Shown: positions 9,564 to 21,056, counted from the stretch's first letter. The stretch is DNA of 44,089 nt from Perkinsus marinus ATCC 50983 (GCF_000006405.1 NW_003214849.1:5629-49717), one strand, 5' to 3'. The notes: generated by a model not told the origin, from the letters alone. Made by a program: numbers and translations.

Positions 9564-10587
9564 CAAGAACAGATTGCACCGAACCCGCATGTTCGGTTGA
9601 ACCAAACTTCGGTTCTAGGTTGAGCATCCGTACGCATGCACAAGCCAGTGGTGATACCTGTTTCGCACAGGCTGTGCAAAATCTACCATACTATAAGCTT
9701 GAAGGTTATAAGCTTGAAACGATAATACTCGGTGAAAAGGAGCAAATCTCATAACACCGATCTATGTCGACAGGCCCAGAAATCAAGAGTCTCGATCTTA
9801 CCGAACTCATCATCCCATTCAACGTCAACCGGACCCGAGGCACGCATATCACGCACTGTACCCTTGAACCATCGCCGCACAGGTCGTCGTCGTTTGAGGA
9901 GGAACTATATCATACAGGACTCTAAATCTCATATCAATCAAACTCATCATAGAGTTTGACTAGGGTTCAGACTTATCATAGATAATCGGATCAGACGATG
10001 ATGAGTCAGTCCCATCAGGCTCTCCTTAGCGCCCGGGGGATAACGATGGAGAAAAAGAACCAGAGATATCAGGCCGGCGCCACGTAACGTCTGATAGACA
10101 TACAGACTCCGGGGAATCATCGTCCTCAAACTGAATCCAAACACGACCAGGACCAGAGGGATCATAGGTAATAGCTCCACGATGCCAGGAAGACTGCACG
10201 ATACATACTTGTTCTGCTGCAGGATGAGAGCCGAACAATCGAACCTATACTCCTGTCACCCGTCGGATTGTAGTCCGAAGGGGTTCAGATTCTGAACTTC
10301 AGAAGGTGGTGCATCGCAGATTATCGCGGCTTGTGTTACAGAATGAGCTAGTAACTTGAAAATTCGCAATCTCCCGACGCTATCTTCGATTCTACTGATC
10401 GGAGCTCGGGAAGCTGATATAGCTAATTCGATACACCGTATAGTGAGCCTAGGCCGTCTTTGAGTTCACGAGCCCTTGGTTCATCAGCAGATCTTCAATC
10501 GCGTGGGGAATCAACCCTATAGTTTGTTAACTGCCCAGTATTTGGAGTATCAATTGCATTATGCTACGTGCTAATTTCACACAAATG
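9564..10587. other. Non-genic stretch
   Basis: I see no gene. It has direct repeats (TATAAGCTTGAA twice near 9690-9718) and one canonical scar (10283-10304). Frames on both strands between 9732 and 10238 are Arg/Ser-rich and unrecognised. Confidence 0.35.
10283..10304. repeat. Canonical palindromic scar (core TTCAGA)
   Basis: G+TTCAGA, T, TCTGAA, C, TTCAGA+A. Exact rule. Confidence 0.9.
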
Positions 10588-10660
10588 CAGTGTAAGGGGA
10601 AAGTATGCACATGGTCAACCACATGTGTTAGTGACAAAATGGAAATTTCGTGCGAACGTC
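10588..10660 (-). mobile_element. Truncated hAT-like MITE end
   Basis: It begins CAGTGTAAGGGGAAAGTATG and runs into CACATGGTCAACCACATGTG, the family's right end in inverse orientation. The rest of the element is absent or eroded. Confidence 0.5.
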
Positions 10661-11722
10661 GTGTTGATTTGTTCAGCGGTGCCGGGATGTTGATTCCGTT
10701 TGGGTGTCCTTTACATTCAATTTGACCTTACATTCTTTGCACGTTCCACTATATAGTTCATAAAATATAGATGTATACTTGTATTGTATCAGAATCGCTA
10801 CGGATATGATATTGCAGACATGGAAAGTCTCGCCAGAGGCTAGGGTCAACTCCAGAGAAAGTGATTCGACGGGCGAGCGAGCTCGGTCGCTCGTAGGTGC
10901 TTCAGTACTCTGAGGATTCTGAAGGAAAGTTATTGGTAACTGACAGTTTTTTAGTAGACTGGGCGACGGGACAGCCCCGTGTGAGATGTGAGTCGTTGAT
11001 ACGACACCACTTAGTCGGGCATGTGTCCCGTGACCGAAGCTTCAGGGGGGAGCTCTGCAAGTCTTCGGTCCTCTCCACGCCACTTAGTCGACTAACTCTA
11101 CCAGAACTCCCCTGGTTGAGTGTGAATAGTTAGCATAACTAGAGGATCACTGGAGCCAGAGTTGACCAAAGTTCAGCAATTATAGACATTGACCTCACAT
11201 TCCTTCCACAGTGTGGAATCCACACTCCAATTCTTTATGGTTCACCGAATCTAGGTGTATACTTGTATTGTATCAGAATCGCCATGAACAAGATATTGGA
11301 CACACCGAAGTTCAGCAAGTATTAACATTGACGGTTAAATTCCGTCCACGCTCCCCAATGATGTTCGTGACGATGGTTCGATGTTCTAAAAGATGGTGTT
11401 CGATGTTCGAAAAGTTCTAGCCTAAAACTCAAAAGCTTCCGTTACGAATAGTCGCACGCAGTGCTGGCGAGAACACGAAGGACGCAGCAGAAAACCTAGA
11501 TTAATAGATCAATGGTAACATAATAGTTATCAGTAGTGATACAGCTGGCTTAGCTCAATCGATCAGTGGCTTCATCAGCTGAACTGGGGCATAGCTCAGT
11601 GTAGGAGTCGGACCCAGGCAAAGGTCCCGCGGCCAAGCAGACTCCGTGAAATAGATTCACCCGCACAGGTCTTGTACTGACTCAGAACTGAACCATCTCA
11701 ACACTACTGAGATGGTTCAATT
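10661..11722. other. Non-genic, diverged direct repeat
   Basis: No gene is seen. Blocks near 10750-10820 and 11225-11300 share phrases (GTATACTTGTATTGTATCAG, AATCGC, ATGA..AAGATATTG), so a ~100-bp unit occurs twice. An inverted repeat with 12-base arms (TGAACCATCTCA) and a 7-nt loop is at about 11689-11719. Confidence 0.4.
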
Positions 11723-11744
11723 CTGAGTAATACTCAGTGAGTAT
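11723..11744. repeat. Canonical palindromic scar (core TGAGTA)
   Basis: C+TGAGTA, A, TACTCA, G, TGAGTA+T. Exact rule. Confidence 0.9.
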
Positions 11745-11951
11745 GTTATACTTCGAGGTACACGCTATATTTCATGACCCGATATGCTATCAAATTTGTT
11801 CGTCAAATTGCATTTGATGAGAGAAAATACGACCCCAGAATCGAAACTCACAGCTGACCCATCTGGGAAACTGCCGGCCGGAAGTACCGGCCAACAACTC
11901 AACCGTGAATTCATTTGAAAAACAATTGCGGCATAGATCCAGAATGAGGCG

Positions 11952-11973
11952 CGTGAGAGTCTCACGGTGAGAC
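11952..11973. repeat. Canonical palindromic scar (core GTGAGA)
   Basis: C+GTGAGA, G, TCTCAC, G, GTGAGA+C. Exact rule. It lies just downstream of where the EF-hand gene should end. Confidence 0.9.
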
Positions 11974-12021
11974 TCTTATTAGTGATTCGCCCATTGAGAT
12001 AACGCTAGACTGGATATAATT

Positions 12022-12121
12022 NNNNNNNNNNNNNNNNNNNNNNNNNNNNNNNNNNNNNNNNNNNNNNNNNNNNNNNNNNNNNNNNNNNNNNNNNNNNNNN
12101 NNNNNNNNNNNNNNNNNNNNN
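12022..12121. other. Assembly gap (100 N)
   Basis: Exactly 100 N, so the true size is unknown. It hides the end of the EF-hand gene. Confidence 0.99.
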
Positions 12122-13575
12122 CGAGTGCTTTGAAGGCGCTCTCAACTTCCTCGGGTGGATAATCGTCGTTGGTCCTTCGAGACATCACCTTCGAGGGATA
12201 TGCAAGTCTCGATAACATTGAGCCGTGCGGGAAATTATGCACAAGGTCAACCACATATGTTGCCAACAAGTTATTGGTGACAATGTGAAAATTCTGAGAG
12301 AATTTCAAGAACTCCTTGTGGGTTTCGGGTTAGAATATTTAATATTCTTACCGAATTCGTATATGAGCACTTCAGTTCAGCTGAGGGGAATAAAGATATA
12401 TTCCTCCAACACTAACCCGGTGCAAAACATCCTCACTTGCACGAACTCCTCAAAGTCGATCTCTCCATTGTCATTCTCGTCAACATCGGCTACCATAGCC
12501 TCAACTTCATAAAGTGTCACCTTCAGCCCAAGAGTTTCCATCAGTGCTCCAAGCTCCTGATGAACAACGACGGCCACTACGAATGGATCGTGGATGGGAA
12601 ATTCCGAAAGAGGTCAGCTAGTCTTCTTGCGCTGAGTAGCTCCACCTTCCAAACAACCAACTCGCCCGGCCGCAAACATGAAAAGTCAGAAAGAGTTGGA
12701 TGAGTAAACCGTCAAGCATTTAGCAATTTTCGAGCTCCAATTATGCGGGTGCTAGATTGACAGTCTTGATCTCAACCGGTGATTCAACACGCATTATTTT
12801 TCAAGATCGGTTTTGAAGCCTGGTTTTTGGGACATCATATGGATATACGAATACGATCAATGGGTTAACGATAGTGTTCGGAAGTGCGCTGTTGAGACTT
12901 CTTCAACCTTACGCCAGAGTTTATGCTTCCGCCTCCGTCGATATCAACCAAACTGAATACCTGGCAGGAACGGTGCTGGGGAAATATGCGTTCGTTTTTC
13001 TCCGGAGCGCCCCCACTCATTGTGACCCCCATAATGTGGAGGCCTATATACGCATTCGGGTGGAAGAGTACAGGAACCAACGAACGTTTACCGAAATTTC
13101 TTCGCAACTTCCATATTATCACCAACACATGTAGTTTACCATTTGCGTATTCCCCCACACTGGGCATGAATTCTCTCGTATTATCAGTGCTCTTACGAAC
13201 TTTGCGAAGCGTAATTGCAGCGAGCGATGATCAATGCTCATTCGATAACGTGTGCATAACAGTTAATGCTCCTACTCGTCGTGCGCGATTGCATGTATTT
13301 GCATAGCTAATCATCTGTCCCCTAAATAGATCAAGATAGAGATCTTTACACTGCAAAGTTTACAGCTTCTACTGACGGTGTTATCGACTAAGCGACAGTA
13401 ATACAGGTGCCGTTACCTCTCTGAATTCTTCCAAGTCCTGTAAGGAAATGTGCATCCTTTCAGCCAATTCAACTAACTCGCGGTTGTTCGAATGAATGAC
13501 TTCCTGATCAGAGTCACTTGGCGGAATCGGGTTTCTGGAACTCTCGTCTGGAGTGCCGGAACGATGTCGCCTCAT
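12122..13575 (-). CDS. EF-hand calcium-binding protein (calmodulin/centrin-like), 3' end in the gap
   Basis: It probably acts as a Ca2+ sensor in the cytosol. Exons on the minus strand: 13417-13575 (ATG at 13575), 12913-12960 (48 nt), 12437-12556, and one from 12188 into the gap at 12121. All introns are GT-AG and phase 0. A basic and polar N-terminal extension of about 45 residues leads to LQDLEEFREVFSLV. Loop 1 is DIDGGGSINSGE, then ELGALMETLGLK. Loop 2 is DENDNGEIDFEE followed by FVQVMSRRTNDDYPP and EEVESAFKAL, which starts a second lobe. Both loops keep Asp at 1, Gly at 6 and Glu at 12, so both should bind calcium. A four-hand protein is likely, but half lies in or beyond the gap. Introns 1 and 3 each carry a hAT-like MITE. 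Confidence 0.8.
12223..12414 (-). mobile_element. hAT-like MITE (192 bp) in the last visible EF-hand intron
   Basis: On the + strand it starts CCGTGCGGGAAATTATGCAC and ends TATATTCCTCCAACACTA, both variants of the family ends. The length equals that of the copy at 12971-13162. The flanking 8-mers (ACATTGAG, ACCCGGTG) agree at only 4 of 8 positions, so no clear duplication remains. Confidence 0.55.
12971..13162 (+). mobile_element. Complete hAT-like MITE with 8-bp target duplication
   Basis: The left end is CGGTGCTGGGGAAATATGCG. The right end, inverted, is CAGTGTGGGGGAATACGC. The flanking 8-mers are GGCAGGAA (12963-12970) and GGCATGAA (13163-13170), a 7 of 8 match. Terminal CAGTG plus an 8-bp duplication is the hAT signature. 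It sits in intron 1 of the EF-hand gene and has no coding capacity. Confidence 0.7.
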
Positions 13576-13859
13576 CGCGAGCTGATCCAGAGAGTAGCAC
13601 TAAATGCTTCAAGCTGATCAGATCGGCTCGAATTCGATGAGCATGGAAACCCTCATGGGAATGATGATCCCTAACATGTGCAATGTATAGTATTGTGCTG
13701 ATCTTAGAACACCGGGTTTCCTGGATATTGCTCTGAGACGAGGTTGAGTGGCGATATGAAACTCGCGAGTACAGTGCGTGCCAATCTGATATGCGAATGC
13801 AATAAATGTGCATTTTCTTGAAATTAATGATAATCGCTCTGATACTTCGCATAATCATA

Positions 13860-13890
13860 CCGATATGTCCTCCCTGGGAGGACATATCGG
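13860..13890. repeat. Perfect palindrome, 15-nt arms, one central T
   Basis: CCGATATGTCCTCCC, T, exact inverse. A second one follows at 13898-13914 (AAGGGAGG, A, inverse) and reuses the GGGAGG of the first, so the two look chained. Confidence 0.85.
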
Positions 13891-14343
13891 AAAGGGAAAG
13901 GGAGGACCTCCCTTAGTTGTCAGGTTTTTTTCTACCCGAAGATTCATGGATTGAGTAGTCACTGCGATCGCAGTAGTCGCAAGCTGCGACTCGCAATGCA
14001 CTTTTCCAACTACGATTGGAAACTACATTACAGAAATTATGGAATTAACGGAAGTCCGCATCTCGTGGGGTGATTGAGTAAGTGCAAATATGCAAGAGTT
14101 CTTCGGTGCGCCCCACTGTCCCGATCAGGGTTGGCATAGAGGTTGCGCTATTTTTCCTTCCGGAAATTTCCGGAAGGGAATTTCGAGCGATGTATGCCCG
14201 GGCAAAGCGCGTAAATCTCCGACTATTATGAAGAGTACATCTAAGATGTAACATCTTCGGCAACACCTCTTGACAAAAGGCTTTTGTGCATATGCCCGAC
14301 AAATCTTGATCCACTAGCCACTCGTGGCAAGGGTATGAGAATC

Positions 14344-14396
14344 ACATTGTATGCCACATTTTCTCTCATAATGAGAGAAAATGTGGCTTACAATGT
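14344..14396. repeat. 53-bp palindrome, 17 + 8-nt arms, one central A
   Basis: GCCACATTTTCTCTCAT, A, exact inverse (14353-14387). After one T/T mismatch a further 8 bases pair on each side (ACATTGTA / TACAATGT). It is the longest hairpin in the window. Confidence 0.9.
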
Positions 14397-15490
14397 TCTC
14401 GACTTTGACTCATGACATAAGTGCCATGATTTAATGGGTTGCGTTATAGTGAATCGTAATCGATTTTGTCTCGAAGAATACATAGAGCCTAGTACTTCAT
14501 GAAGTCTCAACGATTTCGTCGCGGCAAACGACACTTTGAAGACACGGAGGAATGCTCCAGGGTAGAAGAGTACCACATGCGGACAGTGATATTCGAGAGA
14601 GTACTAACTCCGAATGTGGAGCCTTCGCAGCGTAGCTGAACACTATCTGAGAAAGCTTCGTTGGCAGAAATATATCGGAATTTTCGTCGGATTGCATCAG
14701 ATCGAGTGGAAATAATTTTCTCGAAAGTGCGCTATTTTTCCACTATTTTTCCTATTTTCCAGCGGAAAATTGCCAGAAAGAGATATAATCTATTTTTCCA
14801 CGTTTATGCCGATACTGGTCCCGATTCACTGATTTCTTAGCCTACAGCGAGAAATCACGATCATCGCGGCCATATGCGGATCCTGATTCGCGTGGATGAT
14901 GCGAGCAATGTGATTAATGTTGTTGCCCGCATGTAGCGCAATTAGAAAACTCTCAAGTGCGCAAGATTTCTATGGACTACACCTTGTGACGAACTAGATA
15001 GTCCGCTGCATCGAATACTATGTGTGGGGAGGTTCCCAGAGGTTGTGGTTCAAGTGGATGTAAATCACACACAGTAGTCGGACGGCAGCAGATGTGTCGC
15101 AAAGGGTTAAGCCTAGAGGTAGGCAAGGAAGTACCTATGAACTGTTGAAGGCTTAAGGTAGAGCAAATACGACACGTTCGTCAATACTTCGATGTTGAAT
15201 GCCGTGACTCCGACTCGAAGGAAACGCAACTAGAAGAACCAGTTACGAAAGGGGCTAGTCGAAACGCTTGATAGTCTAGAGATCTACTGTAACCAAGGAA
15301 GGCACAGTAGGCAAATCTCACGAGAATATCACGAATCACAAGTAATGAATCTTCTAATCTCTTCTAATCTTCAGATCAAAAGGAGACAACCGTTTCAGCC
15401 GTTTCAATATTGGAATGCACTAATTGCATGTAATCCGAGCGAAATCAGCAAACCACAGTTGGGCTGTTGAATAGTCGATCAAAAAAGGGG

Positions 15491-15512
15491 GTATCAAATT
15501 GATACTATCAAT
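15491..15512. repeat. Canonical palindromic scar (core TATCAA)
   Basis: G+TATCAA, A, TTGATA, C, TATCAA+T. Exact rule. Confidence 0.9.
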
Positions 15513-16019
15513 AGTACTAGCTCATCTATCAGCTTCTTACTGGCCATTGGTGGGCCTATCTCGGACGGGACGTCCGACACACCGCCTGTGTTGTTCTCCA
15601 TAGACATCGGGAACACGACGCAGACCAGCGTATAAAGATACAGGTAACAGAGCAGATAACCGGTTGACGAGACTTGACGGATGACTGAGAGCAGATGTAG
15701 AGGCGATATAGGGATCAGGGGGACGGGAGCAATAGAGAGGACGAAAAGGAAGAAGAAAGAAGTGTGCTGTTGATCAAATAGTGGGAGTTATCCCACCAGA
15801 CACATGAACAATGACTCGATCAACTATCCAATAATGACGATGCTTGGAACGTTTCAGAGCGAATATCTGGCGTGCGCGGACCATTAATGGGCTGAACGCA
15901 CGCCACAACCTTAACTCGTCCAAGATAGACAAGTGAACAAGTTTGGTGGCGTTAGACGCAAGAATGCCAGCGTGCTACACAAGTACGACAGTGTCAAATT
16001 GACACCTTCTCAGATGTTA

Positions 16020-16172
16020 CATTCAAGGTTGCCAGAGTGACATTCAACTTTGACAATGAACGCTCAAGTTTAACAATATATGCTCAGGTTTGACAACAAA
16101 GCTCAACTTTGACAATAATAAACGCTCAAGTCTGACAATATACACTCAAGCATGTTGTCAAACTTAGAAGTT
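16020..16172. repeat. Degenerate tandem repeat, about 20-25 bp unit
   Basis: About six units of the form CGCTCAAGTTTGACAATATA in a row, with variants ATTCAACTTTGACAATGAA, GCTCAGGTTTGACAACAA and CTCAAGTCTGACAATATA. The last part (GTTGTCAAACTTAGAAG) is inverted relative to the rest. Confidence 0.7.
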
Positions 16173-16552
16173 TAATAAACTGATCGTTCGATGGTCGTGA
16201 ACTTTGTGTAATTTGTCTCATTAGCTAGAGTGTCTCATAGTTGTTACTCAATGAAATGGTTCCACCATTGTCAGTGACATTAATTGTCAGACGATTTATC
16301 ACCTCTGTCGAAGGTTATTGTATTTTTTTCTGGTGGCTTACCTTGCTAATGTATTCTGGTTATGATGTCCAGATCCCGGGCTCGGTCGGATCTGGAAGTT
16401 AGCGACCGCCCATTGGATCAGAAACGGTTGGCCAACCAGTGGTGATGACAGATATTTGGTTTGGTTTTGATGATCTATGGGACTCCTGTAGCGTGGTATA
16501 TAAGCAATTAATAATGAGTTAGTGATAGTGTGCACGCATGAGTCCATGTTGA

Positions 16553-16574
16553 GCCGTAGCCGCCTTGGCTCAAG
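16553..16574 (+). other. Diverged spliced-leader relic
   Basis: CCGTAGCC, then GCC in place of the usual AT-rich triplet, then TTGGCTCAAG: 19 of 22 positions fit the perkinsid SL. It is followed by TTCG, as at the other copy, so it is not an SL RNA gene. Downstream a + frame (16641-16825, reading NDLDELDELDYSEDMG and GYPLLNEFARPTIKGLLP) looks protein-like but has no clear start. Confidence 0.6.
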
Positions 16575-18053
16575 TTCGTTTTGTTCTAATCTCCACTCCC
16601 CCCTCCCTATCGCGTTCCTCAGTACTGGGAAGGTTCAACTAACATGATATCAATGATTTGGATGAGCTGGATGAGTTGGATTATAGTGAGGATATGGGAA
16701 CGAGATCCTGGGCTCCTTGGGGTTACCCTCTGTTGAACGAGTTCGCGAGACCAACGATAAAGGGACTTCTCCCGAGAAGAGCATTTTGGGTTTCTCTTTG
16801 GAACCGGTCTGAAAATAACTCGTGACAATTGTCCTCCGTCAGTCAAGGGCCTTGACCCAAGGCTGCCGTTCTGTGGTGGTCGACACAATTATTGTCAATA
16901 ATATATTTATGCTGTAGCGGCTACAGTGTAGCCGAAGCATTATGCTCCTTTAGCCGATCCACACTGTTTGCGCCATTGTAACCTTAGCGTTCAAAATGTT
17001 GCATCCACGTTCACCTCTCAACTTCTCTACTTGAAGTAGGAATAACTGGAAATGATTATCCTTTCCCCATTGATGTAACCTGTGCCCTCGAGCAATCAGT
17101 TATACCTTCACGCAGTTGAACGCATACATAATACGTTTTTCTGTGCCTGGATTAGCTTCGGTGGAGAGTTACCTCTGACACTTACCAGGGTGGAAGACGA
17201 GATAACGCATCTCGTTGTCCACATTCCCTCCCGACCAACTAATGGAGACTACTCTTCCCTTGGGTTCGTTGGAGAGCCCAGGGCACAAATTGCCCTTCCA
17301 GCGATCGCATAGCAGATTAACACGTCCAACTGCACATGCGTGCAGAACTCCTGCGGACCCAGGGTGTGAGCACCCTGTGAGGCTGATAGCTCAATCCTAC
17401 TCCGCCAATGCCGAGCAAGACTCTCTCTTCGTCGGGTTGTACTTCCCACCATAATTTTCGGTAGTTACGTATTGTTGCCTCCCCATTACCCATCCGTAGT
17501 CCTGAGAGTTCGAGCCCTAAATGTCCTACTTTCTAGCCTCGGCGCACCGTTTCACGGTTGTTGTCTGCATCGTTGTCTCCTGATGCTATCTCTACCAATA
17601 CCTAATCTACGGCAATAAATGGTGTGTTTGGCGATCTGTAACCTCTGTGCCGTATACCCTCACCTTATGTCATCATCTTTTCTGCTAGGGAAGACGACTA
17701 TATCTTTCAGTCATTGTATTTGGCGTGCAAAGATGGCGCACAATTTCATACGTGCGACGTGGCCCGCACTCGTGACGCGATCGATTTCGTTGTAGCATAG
17801 AAGGAGCTTATTATAGAATATTCATTAGTCAAGTAAAGTAAGCTGACCGTTCTTATGCTTCACTCCCTAACCCTCATTGCTGCTCTGTTCATCGGTAGCT
17901 GAAGCTGATCTGTCGTTGGCTATATCAAATGACTTGTGAGTTCTCCTACTCTTTTTTACGGCATTCCGTTTCCGGTAGGTATAATAGCATGAAGAATTAC
18001 AAAAGCTTAACAGTTTCGGGTGAGGGGCTCCAACACATGATGGTTATCATACT
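16575..18053. other. Scattered exon-like pieces, no gene model
   Basis: Two pieces on the + strand look coding but cannot be joined. One is 17082-17312 (NTFFCAWISFGGELPL, RVEDEITHLVVHIPSRP, stop TAG). The other is about 17691-17801 after TGCTAG (EDDYIFQSLYLACKDGAQ, CDVARTRDAIDF). They may be exons of one gene that ends at 18263. One canonical scar is at 16912-16933. Confidence 0.3.
16912..16933. repeat. Canonical palindromic scar (core TGTAGC)
   Basis: C+TGTAGC, G, GCTACA, G, TGTAGC+C. Exact rule. Confidence 0.9.
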
Positions 18054-18424
18054 ATGATAGGTGGTTCGTCATTCTATGATCGCCCCGTTGGTGCATGTAC
18101 ATTCAACGGAAGCGAAGTGCTTTCTGATTGCCATTGCAGCATGGAAGGCGAAATAGTTTACTTCACTTGTGTACGAATATATCTCGACATTTCTGACAGT
18201 GAAACCTTCTTCTCAGGAAATGGGAAGACTGGTGGCATTCGTCTGTATGCCAGCGTGTGGTAGAAGAATTTTGAGAGAAGCTGATGGCGTGGGAATTCTA
18301 GGAGAACATCATGGAGGAGTTTGCCCCCCGTTCTCACTTGGCCCGACTGCATGTCTATCGGGGCGTTGCTACGTCACGCCCAACCCGGTGAGTGATAGTG
18401 ATGCTGATGATTTCATGAACTGAG
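18054..18424 (+). CDS. 3' exon of an unknown gene; first of two related copies
   Basis: A frame runs from 18054 to TAG at 18261-18263 (SSFYDRPVGACTFNGSEVLS, then YFTCVRIYLDISDSETFF, ending TGGIRLYASVW). A second frame in the same DNA (from an AG near 18217, GRLVAFVCMPACGRRILREA, to a donor-like GGTGAGTGATAG near 18388) is equally open. A homologous block is at 20581-20760 with the equivalent endings SGSIRLWSIIW and GRVVAFVCGPSSGRRAL. Conservation through both frames means I cannot say which is real. The family is unknown to me. Confidence 0.3.
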
Positions 18425-20580
18425 ATTCTCATCCATCTTAGGAATGTCCACATCCTATGCTACCCTTCACCTTGATGCAAAACGATACGAATATATGCAT
18501 GTATAAGAAGTGGTGATCACCTCGAACATCATCCTCGGGTGTTATCATCATGAAGTGACGCCCCTTTTCACGATGTGATCTGTCAATCTATTGTTACAGT
18601 ACACAATCACTCTGTCTGTTGCACGACATGGATACCTAATCAGTTATTCAGTCCTCATAGGCTTCAAATAGGGATAAACTATCTCTTTTTATACGCGAGA
18701 TTGTCCCATTTGTTGAGGGAAGATAGAGACAAGTTGTGTCTGTGCTACATCTGATCTACGATTCTGATATGTGAAGCATCCTCCAGCGTCTCGCTTTGAG
18801 CCGTCAATAAACAGTGGGAAGCACGGAACAAAGTGAATCGCTGACCTCCTCTCCCGAATAGCCTGTGGCCCGTACGCCACGATCGGGAAAGGATCAGACG
18901 TTAGCTCTGACCAACCCCCAAACTCGCGGCCCGTACGCCGTAGATTGGGTGAGGGTCAGGCTTCTTAGCCGGCCCGACCAAGGCTGGGCCGCCATCTTCG
19001 ACCAAGCCAACTCGGTTTGCGTCGACGATAACATACGAGGTGATTTCATCGGTGAGCTACCTATCCAGACCCTAGGGCGGGAGGTGGGAAAAGAAATCTG
19101 TGGACCGAACGTTCCCATTTTCCAACGAGGCTTCGAACAAAATCGATCACGCTACGTGATGAGCGAGCGCCCTGACCGGGCGTACCCGGCTCAAATCCAT
19201 TTGGAGGCATTTCACCGCGGTGGAAACCAAGTTGCACTTGGTTTTCACCTAGCATATAACCTATTACGGAATTCCTATTATCTGAGTTAATGCTTGGAAT
19301 ATTCGTAGCTTGGGAGTTCGTACTTGGGTTTCAATCTCCGATTTTTTCAATCGTCATTTCTCTGGTTTACTGGTAAGACTGTTGAGTTGCACGGCAGTTA
19401 GCCATCGATAGCCTCCCCCGAAGAGTGACCCTCGAAGAGTCAGTGGACAACCGAATCGTGTCTCAACAGCACTAAGTCAACTTCTTCTTGTATTTGCAGC
19501 TTCTACGTTGAACGTGAATCTGAGACATTCAATATCATGAATAACGCAAAGAAGTCCCTCGTCGGCTCTCAGGAAGCACGCTAAAAACTGGAGGTTTCCC
19601 ATTCGAGCGGGTTTATAAGATTTGGTGACACGCAGCATTGACACGGTGTTCAGGCTGAAGAGTTCAGCACCGTGATTTCTCGAAAAATCACAGCACAACC
19701 ATTCTGGATAATTCAGACTGAATTGGATGATATAATCATATCTGAACAGTCTGTAACAACCACAAGGTTGATAAGATTGCCAATAACACGGAAATGGCCG
19801 CCATATGCATGATATTCTCATCTCTGAGTTTCCAGTGGAGTCAGACGAGCAGCATCATACCAATGTTGCTGGTACTCGAAAAACCGCGTAAAAACTGATG
19901 ATCTGGATAAAAAGGCCCTACAGGCTCCAGTGGGACTCGGCCTACAATTGTATAGTAAGAGCGAGCGTTTATTCTGCCGTGTGGGCAATTGTTATCATCT
20001 CAGGCCGGCTACCACATGACGGTAGTCCAAATTCTCGTGGCTGTGCATCCTGGGCCAGGATTCCTGACTAGGGGATTCCTGAGGCGGTGATCTTCTGGTA
20101 GCTCGGTGGCTAAGCACGATGGTTGATCTTGGACGGCGTTCTCTCGGTGAGGAAACTTGTAACACTAAAAGTTCTTGAAGTTGACGATGATACGAAACCC
20201 ATCTGTACATTTGCGAGCTGCTGAAAATATCCTCATATCTTTGGTCGTAGCCCGCCCGACCGTTTTGCTCTATACTAACTCGTAGCAGCATGATCGATTA
20301 AGCAAGATTAAGGTTTGATTTTTCTCCTATGGTTGTGTTGAACGATGATCTCGACTACTCCCCCAACACGACTAACGGGTCCGTAATGGCCAATAAGCAT
20401 AGAAAACCTAAAAGATCCGAATCACGTTATCTTCTTCTTCTTCTATATCTTGGTAGCTTCAATTCTACGAAACCGGGGATATTTCCGGGAAAATTTCCCG
20501 GAATCTCCGGGAAATATGGGAAGTGAAAAAAATCGGTTTTTTACCAAAACGGACAAACCCTGGATGACGCATTTTCCTCA
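18425..20580. other. Non-genic stretch with short repeats
   Basis: No gene is supported. A direct repeat built on GGCCCGTACGCC occurs at about 18867 and 18929. A 141-codon + frame (18865-19290) spans it but has no recognisable content. Near 20465-20520 a GGAAATTTCC-rich block has arm, inverted arm, arm (TTCCGGGAAA, A, TTTCCCGGAA, TC, TCCGGGAAA), a longer relative of the scars. Confidence 0.35.
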
Positions 20581-20760
20581 AGGTGGAGGGAGAGTGGTAG
20601 CATTCGTCTGTGGTCCATCATCTGGTAGACGAGCTCTGTGAGAATCTGATGATATCAGAATCTTGGGAGGAAAAGGAGGAGGATGCCTGTTCCTCACTGA
20701 GTCTGACTCAGTGTCGAGCGGGGAGGTGCCTCGTCGTGCCCAACCCCGTGAGTGATAGTG
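20581..20760 (+). pseudogene. Second copy of the 18.2-kb exon block
   Basis: It parallels 18219-18405: GTGGTAGCATTCGTCTGTGG, then a variable middle, then CGTGCCCAACCCCGTGAGTG against CACGCCCAACCCGGTGAGTG. Similarity resumes further on (GCTATATGCATGTATAA in both). The frame that is open in the first copy is interrupted here, so this copy is probably dead. Confidence 0.4.
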
Positions 20761-21034
20761 ATGTTGCAAAGTTGTCAATGCCAATTCTACTTTGTGGACC
20801 GTTGTTCGAGGCCTTCATTCATTTTCGGGATGTTCATCAGGCATGTACGGCTATGACGTGGGGTCTTTCGGTGCTATATGCATGTATAACAAGTGAGGAT
20901 CACATCGAAGGGCTTGCCGGGCCGAAGCCTTGCCCTCAGACCATCATTTTCGGGTGCTCCCATCAAAAGTGGCGTCTTCCCTACGATGTACTTCGTGACG
21001 AAGCTGTGCCAATAGATTGACGAAGCCTTCGAAT

Positions 21035-21056
21035 CTATTGAGTCAATAGTATTGAC
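21035..21056. repeat. Canonical palindromic scar (core TATTGA)
   Basis: C+TATTGA, G, TCAATA, G, TATTGA+C. Exact rule. Confidence 0.9.

Larger units (their letters stand above)
13576..16018. other. Non-genic, palindrome-rich
   Basis: I support no gene here. A minus frame at 14045-14314 (MDQDLSGICTKAFCQEVLPK...) looks somewhat protein-like but matches nothing I know, and a 22-bp palindrome (CCTTCCGGAAATTTCCGGAA and two more bases) lies inside it at about 14158-14179. Palindromes listed separately dominate 13.8-14.4 kb. Confidence 0.35.

Noticed and set aside
11589-11640. Possible tRNA (GGGGCATAGCTCAGTG start)
   Set aside because: The start resembles a D-arm but no T-loop (GTTCRANNC) or closing acceptor stem follows at the right distance.
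17500-17520. tRNA B-box-like GTTCGAGCCC
   Set aside because: No A-box or cloverleaf can be drawn upstream.
18865-19290. 141-codon + frame
   Set aside because: It spans a direct repeat (GGCCCGTACGCC), has no family resemblance, and equally long frames exist on the other strand.
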